Positions 1-5,140 of a stretch of 5,140 bases of DNA are shown one piece after another. The notes under the pieces were generated by a model. That model searched no databases. It was not told the origin of the DNA and saw only the letters and a program-made list of their open reading frames with translations. The DNA lies in assembly GCA_017849395.1 (NCBI GenBank), contig JAFIHO010000034.1:1-5140 (forward strand). Direction: 5' to 3'. Origin of the DNA: Hyphomicrobiales bacterium. GTDB lineage: Bacteria > Pseudomonadota > Alphaproteobacteria > Micropepsales > Micropepsaceae. Made by a program: the position numbers and the translations under genes. How positions within the stretch are numbered: the stretch's first letter is position 1; the number at the start of each line of letters is the position of its first letter.

Positions 1-216
1 ACCTGCGTCTACGTCGATCACGGCCTGGAGGCTCCCTGGATCGACCTGGAACTGATGCGCCGCTGCTGCCACAACATCATAACCAATAGCAGCTTTTCCT
101 GGTGGGCCGCGTTCCTGAACGACAATCCGGACAAGCTGGTTGTTACTCCACGCGTATGGCGCAACGATCAGCCCGATGCGCATGAAATGATTCTGGAAGG
201 CTGGATCGCCCTGTGA
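1..216 (+). CDS. GT11 family glycosyltransferase (probable alpha-1,2-fucosyltransferase), C-terminal fragment
   Basis: Only the last 71 codons are present; the 5' part lies before the window. The fragment holds the C-terminal signature of glycosyltransferase family 11: an acidic/hydrophobic stretch DLELMRRC (fragment residues 15-22), then HNIITNSSFSWWAAFLN (24-40), then a proline-tryptophan segment TPRVW (49-53), and it ends in WIAL. The NSSFSWW block followed by a short tail is typical of bacterial GT11 enzymes such as WbsJ and FutC. Known family members move fucose from GDP-fucose to a terminal galactose in alpha-1,2 linkage, acting in the cytoplasm on lipid-linked O-antigen units or on LPS. 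The stop codon overlaps the GTG start of the next gene as GTGA (213-216), so the two are probably co-translated. The acceptor sugar cannot be told from this fragment, and fucose as donor is inferred from the family. Confidence 0.88.
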   Translation, partial: TCVYVDHGLEAPWIDLELMRRCCHNIITNSSFSWWAAFLNDNPDKLVVTPRVWRNDQPDAHEMILEGWIAL

Positions 217-941
217 TCAGGCAATTCAAGACATGGGCACGCCGCCTGCTCGATAACCAGGTGGCGCGGGAGGCTTGGGTGGCGCGCAATCTGGCGCTAT
301 TGCCAGCCGGCGCCAGATTACTCGATGCAGGCTGCGGGAGTCAGCAGTACAAGAAATACTGCGGACATCTCGATTACATTTCACAGGATTTCGCGCAGTT
401 CGAGGTCGATGAAAAGGCCTCCATGACCGGTCGCACGAACAAGTATGCCTATGGCAAGATCGACCTTGTTTCCGACATCTGGAAAATTCCGGCGCCGGAT
501 GCATCCTTCGACGTCATCCTGTGCACCGAGGTGTTCGAGCATATTCCATTCCCCAACGAAACGGTTCAGGAGTTCGGCCGCCTGCTCAGGCCCGGCGGCA
601 CGTTGCTGCTAACAGCTCCTTTCGCCTGTCTGCGGCATATGGATCCCTATTTCCACTATACCGGTTTCAGCGACCGCTGGTATGCGTTTATCCTGCCTCG
701 CTACGGGTTCGAGGTCGTAGCGCTTGAAACGGTGGGCGACTATTACAGCTGGATCATGGTAGAGATCTTTCGCAGCTGGCATCAGGGCAAAGGGCTAGGG
801 CGGTTGCTGTCAGGAATGCTGTTGTTTCCAGCGTTCCTGTTCTACTACGCCAAATCGCGCAAGCCGACGCAGGCTGCCCGAGATTCCCTGTGCATGGGCT
901 ATCACGTCGTGGCGCGACGGCGCGCGGAAGGGCCAGGTTGA
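213..941 (+). CDS. Class I SAM-dependent methyltransferase (Methyltransf_11-like)
   Basis: This 242-residue protein has a Rossmann-fold methyltransferase core. Motif I is LLDAGCGSQQY (residues 36-46), the glycine-rich SAM-binding loop. ISQDF (56-60) fits the second strand. FDVILCTEVFEHIPF (99-113) is the motif IV region of Methyltransf_11 enzymes, and RLLRPGGTLLLTAPF (123-137) is the post-core helix and strand with the usual PGG. A hydrophobic stretch near residues 196-214 followed by basic residues may be a membrane-contacting helix. The start is GTG at 213, overlapping the previous stop as GTGA; GGAAGG at 195-200 lies 12 bases upstream, rather far for a ribosome binding site, so coupling may matter. 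No in-frame ATG comes early enough to keep motif I. Given its position between a fucosyltransferase and a flippase, it probably methylates a sugar or glycan carrier intermediate, but the substrate is not visible in the sequence. Confidence 0.9.
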   Translation: MIRQFKTWARRLLDNQVAREAWVARNLALLPAGARLLDAGCGSQQYKKYCGHLDYISQDFAQFEVDEKASMTGRTNKYAYGKIDLVSDIWKIPAPDASFDVILCTEVFEHIPFPNETVQEFGRLLRPGGTLLLTAPFACLRHMDPYFHYTGFSDRWYAFILPRYGFEVVALETVGDYYSWIMVEIFRSWHQGKGLGRLLSGMLLFPAFLFYYAKSRKPTQAARDSLCMGYHVVARRRAEGPG

Positions 942-956
942 CCTGGATGCGAAGCT

Positions 957-963
957 GGTGGAG
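957..963 (+). promoter_or_regulatory. Ribosome binding site supporting the flippase start at 968
   Basis: GGTGGAG lies 4 bases before ATG 968. Read as GGTG its spacing is 7, read as GGAG it is 4, both workable. It favours 968 over the ATG at 992, which has no clear Shine-Dalgarno. A competing site, GGAAGGG at 926-932, sits 5 bases before an in-frame TTG at 938 and 14 bases before ATG 947. Confidence 0.4.
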
Positions 964-967
964 CAGG

Positions 968-2488
968 ATGGGACAGCGTGGGCGCGCGGGCATGACCAAC
1001 CTGTTCTTTTCCTATCTGCTGCAGGGTGTTGGTTTCATCCAGGGCTTCGTCATGATCCCGCTCTATATCCATTATTTGGGCGTGACGCTCTATGGCTGTT
1101 GGATAGCCACCCTAGGGATCATCAATTCCCTGAGCTTTATCGATCTCGGTCTGGCACAACCTATCGGCCAGCGTATCGCCAGCAGTATGGGCAGGGGTGA
1201 TACCGAGGAAGCCTCACGCTATTTCTGGGTGGGGCTGTCTTTGTTCTGCGGCATCGGTGTCGTGGCTTGGCTGTCCGGCTGGGCAGTGTCCTTCTGGATC
1301 CCCAGCATCCTGAAAATTCCCTCCGCATACGCCGATGCGATCACCATGGCGTTTCTCCTCGGAGCGCTCGCTTTAGTGCTGAAAATTGTCAATGACTTTC
1401 TACGCGGATTTGGCATGGCGATATTGCGGCCCGGGGTTCCCGTTGCAGCTTTGGCGCTGGGACAATTGTTGGGACTGGGAGTCAGCCTATTCCTCCTAGT
1501 AAATGGATTTGGCGTGATAGGGGTATCGATCGGTCTTGTTGCGACGGAAGTATTCTGTCTGGTCGTAACGGGGCTCTATTTCGCCGGGCTGCACGCCCGC
1601 CAGCCGATGTTCCACGTATGGCCGCCGAGCGGGCACTATCGCAGTATGCTTGGTTTTACCCCGCATGTGTTCGTTTCGCAGGTAAGTTTCCGCATCACGC
1701 AACAGATCGACGCGACGGTGGTGACCTTTTTCCTTGGGCCGGGCGCAGCAGTGATATATGCCGTGCACAAGAAACTCGCCGAGTTTCTCGGCAGACTTAT
1801 GTATTCCATCTGGGGTTCCGCGCTGCTGCCGCTATCGCACATGGCGGGCGAAAAAGGCGCTTCCGGGATTCGTAGTATTACGTTGTCGATATTCGCCGCG
1901 ATTTTCAGCCTTCTGGTGGTGCTTTACGCCTGTTATATTGTGATTGATCGGCCTTTCGTCTCCTGGTGGATCTCTCCGGCATCGCTCGCCCCCTTGTGGC
2001 TTGTGGTTGCGATTGCCTTGGCGCGGCTGGCGGACAATGCCTTGAATGTGAGTTCGGAACTGCATATGGCAATGGGCGAAATCAATTTCATGGCGCGTTA
2101 TCTGACTTTGTCCTCATTGCTCAGCCTGGGTCTGTTCGCGGTTCTGCCCCAAATCCTCGGCATGGCTGGCATCCCTCTGGCCACCATCGCCGGTAGCGGC
2201 AGTTTCGCGGTTTTCTTCGTGATAGCCGCGCGGCGTAATTTTGGCCTTCTGGCTGTCCCGCCGACTCGGTTGCTGGCGGTGTTGGGCGCCGGCGCGGCCA
2301 TCCTAGCCTTGGCCACAGCAGCTGCAGCCTGGACCGCGATCCGGACGCCGGCCGAGCAATGGGTGGTTGCCGGGGTGTTTGGCACTGTTCTGGGTGGCGG
2401 CTGGATATATTTGCAATGGCACCAGGTTCGCACATTCAAGCATCTTTCCGTGCAGGAGACGTCCCTGAGCGGTTCCATCGGATCATGA
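968..2488 (+). CDS. Polysaccharide flippase, Wzx-like (MATE/MOP superfamily)
   Basis: About 506 residues from the chosen start, strongly hydrophobic, with roughly 14 predicted membrane segments, the usual size and topology for Wzx/PST-type lipid-linked oligosaccharide flippases. The first segment (about residues 12-34) runs through YLLQGVGFIQGFVMIPLY. The second contains LGIINSLSFIDLGLAQPIG, a typical opening for this family, followed by a charged cytoplasmic loop (GRGDTEEASRY). A polar segment with SFRITQQIDATVV in the middle matches the second half-domain start. The role is to flip undecaprenyl-diphosphate-linked glycan units from the inner to the outer leaflet of the inner membrane. The start is uncertain: the frame is open back to ATG 890, which would overlap the upstream gene by 52 bases. 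TTG 938, ATG 947, 968 and 992 are all possible; 968 has the nearest ribosome binding site and leaves a short basic N-terminus. The stop overlaps the next start as ATGA (2485-2488). Confidence 0.9.
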   Translation: MGQRGRAGMTNLFFSYLLQGVGFIQGFVMIPLYIHYLGVTLYGCWIATLGIINSLSFIDLGLAQPIGQRIASSMGRGDTEEASRYFWVGLSLFCGIGVVAWLSGWAVSFWIPSILKIPSAYADAITMAFLLGALALVLKIVNDFLRGFGMAILRPGVPVAALALGQLLGLGVSLFLLVNGFGVIGVSIGLVATEVFCLVVTGLYFAGLHARQPMFHVWPPSGHYRSMLGFTPHVFVSQVSFRITQQIDATVVTFFLGPGAAVIYAVHKKLAEFLGRLMYSIWGSALLPLSHMAGEKGASGIRSITLSIFAAIFSLLVVLYACYIVIDRPFVSWWISPASLAPLWLVVAIALARLADNALNVSSELHMAMGEINFMARYLTLSSLLSLGLFAVLPQILGMAGIPLATIAGSGSFAVFFVIAARRNFGLLAVPPTRLLAVLGAGAAILALATAAAAWTAIRTPAEQWVVAGVFGTVLGGGWIYLQWHQVRTFKHLSVQETSLSGSIGS

Positions 2489-3609
2489 AGAATATCGCGT
2501 TTGCGCAAAGTTCGCCCGACATGGGTGAGAACCGATTTTTCGATGGTGATGCCGCCCATGACCGCTGGCTGGAGCCCTTCGGCGACTTTCGCCGGGAACT
2601 GGAGAGCGCGGGTTATCGCTGCGAAACGCTCGACATGTATTCGCCCCATGAAGTCGATGTACTGATTACAACCCGCTATGATCTGCGTATCAATGCGGTT
2701 CTGCGAGTCATCCGTACTCGGCCTGATTGCCGCATCATCCTGTGGGCGATCGAGGAACCCGTTGTGTGCGGCCTGCACGAAGCCGAGATTCTGACCCGAC
2801 TGGATTGCGACCGCATCCTGACTTGGAGGGATGATCTGGTGGACGGACGCAAGCTGGTCTGGGCGGCGATCCCCGAGCCGCGTTATCTGCCGGGCCGCAC
2901 ACGGGCGGTTCCGTTCGCCGAGCGGAAGCTCGTCACCGGCATCTACGGCAACAAGTCATTCCGCCATCCGAAAGAACTATACAGCAAGCGCCGCGAAGTT
3001 TTGAGAAGCTTGGTACAGTTAGGCATCCCGGTGGATCTTTACGGCGGAGGATGGAACAAAGCCGATTCTGTCTTGCGGTCCATCTGGCGAGGCACCGTAA
3101 AAGACAAATACGACGTTCAATGCGGCTATCGCTTTACGCTTTGCTTTGAAAACTCGCGCGACTATCCCGGCGACATCACCGAGAAACCGTTCGATTCCCT
3201 GGCGTCCGGCTCGATCCCCATATATCTGGGCGCGCCAAATATCGCCGATTATATTCCCAAAGCGTGTTTCGTTGATTTTCGGGACTTTTCTTCGGTGGAA
3301 GCCCTGGCGCAGTATCTGACCCAGATGCCGGAAGACGAATTCGATGCGCGGCTGCAGGCTATCGAGCAGTATATGGAAACGGATTTTGCGAAACATTATT
3401 CCGGGGAAACCCAGGCACGCATATTGTTGCGCGAGCTTGAGAAGATGAAAAATGAGCCACCCCCCAACCGTCGTGCGTTGTCTTATCTGATCGGCGTGGT
3501 CTGGCGTTGCCTGAGCGGAATGGTGCGTCCTCCCTGGCACCGCAAGCTGGCAAGCCTTTATCTTATATTCAGAGCGAGTCTTCTCGGTGATCGAGGCTGG
3601 CGGGCATGA
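2485..3609 (+). CDS. GT10 family glycosyltransferase (probable alpha-1,3/4-fucosyltransferase)
   Basis: 374 residues from ATG 2485; the frame is open further upstream but that part lies inside the flippase gene and is not credible. The N-terminal half (about 1-140) is a Rossmann-like acceptor domain beginning MKNIAF, and the C-terminal half carries the GT10 donor-binding signature: YGNKSF and ELYSKRREVLRSL (about 154-175), VDLYGGGWN, then YRFTLCFENS (215-224), DITEKPFDSLASGSIPIYLG (230-249), and APNIADYIP (250-258) with a following FVDFRDF. The FEN and TEK elements are the conserved donor-site blocks of this family. Characterised members transfer fucose from GDP-fucose to GlcNAc or glucose in alpha-1,3/1,4 linkage, as in Lewis x synthesis by Helicobacter pylori. 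The start overlaps the flippase stop as ATGA and has no strong ribosome binding site, so translational coupling is likely. The sugar donor here is inferred from the family, and some bacterial GT10 relatives are untested. Confidence 0.9.
   Translation: MKNIAFAQSSPDMGENRFFDGDAAHDRWLEPFGDFRRELESAGYRCETLDMYSPHEVDVLITTRYDLRINAVLRVIRTRPDCRIILWAIEEPVVCGLHEAEILTRLDCDRILTWRDDLVDGRKLVWAAIPEPRYLPGRTRAVPFAERKLVTGIYGNKSFRHPKELYSKRREVLRSLVQLGIPVDLYGGGWNKADSVLRSIWRGTVKDKYDVQCGYRFTLCFENSRDYPGDITEKPFDSLASGSIPIYLGAPNIADYIPKACFVDFRDFSSVEALAQYLTQMPEDEFDARLQAIEQYMETDFAKHYSGETQARILLRELEKMKNEPPPNRRALSYLIGVVWRCLSGMVRPPWHRKLASLYLIFRASLLGDRGWRA
3593..3596 (+). promoter_or_regulatory. Ribosome binding site of the DUF268 gene
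   Basis: GAGG lies 9 bases before ATG 3606, inside the end of the GT10 gene. It supports the 3606 start, with its ATGA overlap, over the internal in-frame ATG at 3645. Confidence 0.5.
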
Positions 3610-4412
3610 ATGAGGGATTGGTTTCGCGCCAGAAGGGCGGCAGCATGTGGCGCTATCCTGTCCAGTTGCTGCGCACTTTCGGGTGGGATCTGCGCAAAAC
3701 GGTCAACGCATTTCGGTGCCTGCCGTATTTCCTCAAGGATGCGTTGCGTTATCGCAGCAATGCCGGCGGTGGCGCGCTGAAACTGGACGGCGCATATCTT
3801 GTGCCGATGCTGCATGATCGGTTCGATTCCGCCGGCGATGCGCGGGGGCATTATTTCTTTCAGGATATCTGGGCCGCGCGCAAGATCTACAGCCGCCGCC
3901 CGGAGCGCCATGTCGATATTGGCTCGCGCGTGGATGGGTTTATTGCGCATCTGCTGGTTTTCATGCCGGTGGAGATCGTCGATGTCCGGGCCCTGTCTTC
4001 TATCATGCCGGAAATGTCTTTCGTTCAGGACGACGCGACAAAACTCGCGCAGTTTTCCGATAACAGCCTGGATTCCGTCTCCAGCCTCCATGCGGCCGAA
4101 CATTTCGGCTTGGGTCGGTATGGGGATCCAATCGCCCCAACAGCGCATCTGGAATTCATGGCGTCCCTGGCACGCGTGCTAAAGCCCGGCGGACGGCTAT
4201 ACTTCGCTGTCCCGGTCGGCCGCGAAAGACTGGAATTCAACGCTCATCGCGTGCTGTCGCCTTACACTGTGCTGAACGCCCTTTCCGCGCTCACACTGGT
4301 GTCATTCGCGGCGGTGGGTGATGATGGCCTGTTTTATGGCGATTGCGCACCCGGCGATGTGGTGGAGGCGCGCTATGCCTGTGGCCTGCTCGCATTCACG
4401 AAACCCGGCTGA
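3606..4412 (+). CDS. DUF268 family protein, methyltransferase-like
   Basis: 268 residues matching the DUF268 pattern (PF03269) by eye. HVDIGSRVDGF (about 102-112) takes the place of the SAM-binding motif I. VDVRAL (125-130) is the second strand. LHAAEHFGLGRYGDP (161-175) is the family's most characteristic block. RVLKPGGRLYFAVPVGRERL (190-209) followed by FNAHRV (211-216) completes the core. The order of elements is that of a class I methyltransferase, but motif I is DIGSR rather than a GxGxG loop, so SAM binding is likely but not certain. The biochemical function of DUF268 proteins is, to my knowledge, not established; they occur often in surface polysaccharide loci and in some eukaryotes. 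The N-terminal 70 residues are basic and may contact the membrane. It overlaps the GT10 stop as ATGA, so it is very probably part of the same transcript and may act on the same glycan. Confidence 0.85.
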   Translation: MNEGLVSRQKGGSMWRYPVQLLRTFGWDLRKTVNAFRCLPYFLKDALRYRSNAGGGALKLDGAYLVPMLHDRFDSAGDARGHYFFQDIWAARKIYSRRPERHVDIGSRVDGFIAHLLVFMPVEIVDVRALSSIMPEMSFVQDDATKLAQFSDNSLDSVSSLHAAEHFGLGRYGDPIAPTAHLEFMASLARVLKPGGRLYFAVPVGRERLEFNAHRVLSPYTVLNALSALTLVSFAAVGDDGLFYGDCAPGDVVEARYACGLLAFTKPG

Positions 4413-4477
4413 TTGACCACGATCTGGCACGGCGGCGCGGTTCATGCCAGATTGCTGCATCCCCATCGAGACAGAAT
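4413..4477. other. Intergenic gap, the only clear one in the window
   Basis: These 65 bases separate the DUF268 stop from the next ATG. They hold an inverted repeat (4422-4452) and, just before the ATG, a GAGA at 4468-4471 (spacing 6) that can serve as a weak ribosome binding site. TTGACC at 4413-4418 resembles a -35 box, but no convincing -10 box follows at 16-18 bases. Confidence 0.6.
4422..4452. repeat. Perfect 8-bp inverted repeat, potential RNA hairpin
   Basis: ATCTGGCA (4422-4429) is the exact reverse complement of TGCCAGAT (4445-4452), with a 15-base GC-rich loop. In RNA the stem can extend by a G-U pair (4421/4453) and a C-G pair (4420/4454). No run of T follows, so it is not a normal intrinsic terminator. 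It could be an mRNA processing or stabilising hairpin, an attenuator, or an operator, or a chance match. Confidence 0.55.
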
Positions 4478-5140
4478 ATGGTCCATATCCAGGAAAGCAA
4501 GGTGCCGGTCTTCGGCGAAAAGGGCGGCCAGCATCCGTTTGCTCTATTCATTGATCACAATGAAACCTATGGCCCGCATGTGATCGAACGCTTTGTACGT
4601 GCGCTTCCATCTGTTGGAACGGCGGTGGATCTGGGTGCCGGTACCGGCCGGGATCTGGGTATCGTGAAGCGCGCGCATCCTGGCGCCACTACGGTGGCGA
4701 TCGAAGCGGGCAACGACTATGCGAACGCGCTGCGCGCCAAGATCGACCGCGTGGAAGTTCTGAATATCGAGCGCGATGCGCTGCCTTTCCCTGACGCCTC
4801 CGTCGATCTGATCATGGCCAACCAGGTGCTGGAGCATACCAAGGAAGTTTTCTGGATATTTCACGAAGTCTCGCGCTCGCTGAAGGTCGGTGGCCATTTT
4901 CTGATCGGCGTGCCCAACATCGCTTCGCTGCATAATCGCGCCTTGCTGCTGATGGGGCAGCAGCCTACCCAGCACAAGCTCTGTTCGGCGCATGTGCGTC
5001 CCTTCTCGAAAAAAGACACGCTGACCTTTCTGGAGGCATGTTTTCCGGGCGGTTACCGCCTTGCCGATTTTGCGGGTTCGCAATTTTATCCCTTCCCGCG
5101 CGGGTTGGCGCGGATGCTGTCCGGAATATTTCCGACAGCG
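4478..5140 (+). CDS. Class I SAM-dependent methyltransferase, N-terminal part (runs off the window)
   Basis: The frame is open for 221 codons from ATG 4478 to the window end with no stop. Motif I is AVDLGAGTGRDLG (residues 49-61), the glycine-rich SAM loop, and VAIEAG (73-78) gives the acidic residue (E76) that usually binds the SAM ribose. RDALPFPDASVDLIMANQVL (99-118) with EHT is the Methyltransf_11 motif IV region, and SLKVGGHFLIGVPN (134-147) is the post-core block. The region after residue 150 (HNRALLLMGQQPTQH, HVRPFSKKD) resembles the insert after strand 5 in methyltransferases of surface-glycan loci. No standard start codon lies upstream in frame within the gap, so 4478 is the best start, with GAGA at 4468-4471 as ribosome binding site. 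It probably continues the glycan operon after the 65-base gap. The substrate is unknown and the C-terminus is missing, so fusion to another domain cannot be ruled out. Confidence 0.9.
   Translation, partial: MVHIQESKVPVFGEKGGQHPFALFIDHNETYGPHVIERFVRALPSVGTAVDLGAGTGRDLGIVKRAHPGATTVAIEAGNDYANALRAKIDRVEVLNIERDALPFPDASVDLIMANQVLEHTKEVFWIFHEVSRSLKVGGHFLIGVPNIASLHNRALLLMGQQPTQHKLCSAHVRPFSKKDTLTFLEACFPGGYRLADFAGSQFYPFPRGLARMLSGIFPTA

Noticed and set aside
890..967. Longest possible flippase start at ATG 890
   Set aside because: It would overlap the upstream methyltransferase by 52 bases and add an Arg/Gly-rich stretch unlike flippase N-termini; later starts have ribosome binding sites.
2098..2778. 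Long minus-strand open frame of 226 codons across the flippase/GT10 junction
   Set aside because: It lies opposite two well-supported genes, has a composition rich in Arg, Ala and Pro with no recognisable domain, and is explained by GC-rich codon bias on the other strand.
3558..4148. Minus-strand open frame of 196 codons opposite the DUF268 gene
   Set aside because: It shadows a gene with clear conserved motifs; no domain or credible ribosome binding site supports it.
4413..4445. Possible promoter with TTGACC as -35 box
   Set aside because: No TATAAT-like -10 box is found at 16-18 bases; the downstream bases are GC-rich (GCGCGGTTCAT), so this is weak evidence for a promoter.
4422..4470. Intrinsic terminator at the intergenic inverted repeat
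   Set aside because: The stem is not followed by a T-run (ATTGCTGCATCCCC follows), so Rho-independent termination is unlikely.
4544..5083. Minus-strand open frame of 179 codons opposite the last methyltransferase
   Set aside because: The plus strand encodes clear SAM-binding motifs through this region; the antisense product shows no family features.
1..5140. Mobile element, CRISPR array, tRNA or phase-variable simple repeat
   Set aside because: No spaced direct repeats, transposase-like frame, cloverleaf sequence or long homopolymer tract was seen; in particular the GT10 and GT11 genes lack the poly-C tracts that drive phase variation in Helicobacter.

Overview
This window is a run of six co-directional plus-strand genes for building, modifying and exporting a cell-surface polysaccharide (O-antigen, capsule or similar). 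The DNA is fairly GC-rich, with compact genes, 4-base stop/start overlaps and Gram-negative style ribosome binding sites. That suggests a proteobacterium, perhaps an alphaproteobacterium, but nothing in the window fixes the genus. There is no tRNA, rRNA, insertion sequence, integrase or CRISPR array.

Layout from left to right: (1) the 3' end of a GT11 (alpha-1,2-fucosyltransferase family) gene, cut by the window start; (2) a class I SAM-dependent methyltransferase starting at a GTG; (3) a Wzx-type polysaccharide flippase of about 14 membrane segments; (4) a GT10 (alpha-1,3/4-fucosyltransferase family) glycosyltransferase; (5) a DUF268 protein with a methyltransferase-like fold; (6) a 65-base gap containing a perfect 8-bp inverted repeat; (7) a second conventional class I methyltransferase, cut by the window end.

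Genes 1/2, 3/4 and 4/5 are joined by GTGA or ATGA overlaps. Genes 2/3 are separated by 5 to 50 bases or overlap by a TTGA, depending on the flippase start. The first five genes therefore look like one translationally coupled operon, and the sixth probably belongs to it after the small gap.

A plausible combined role, which is inference, is this: the two fucosyltransferase-family enzymes decorate a lipid-linked glycan repeat unit, one or more methyltransferases modify its sugars or cap it, and the flippase moves the unit across the inner membrane. The pairing of GT11 and GT10 is the most interesting point, because these families together make doubly fucosylated Lewis-type structures in some bacteria. 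GDP-fucose synthesis genes (gmd, fcl), a polymerase and the initiating transferase are not in the window. I see no clear evidence for an entirely new system; the least characterised component is the DUF268 protein.
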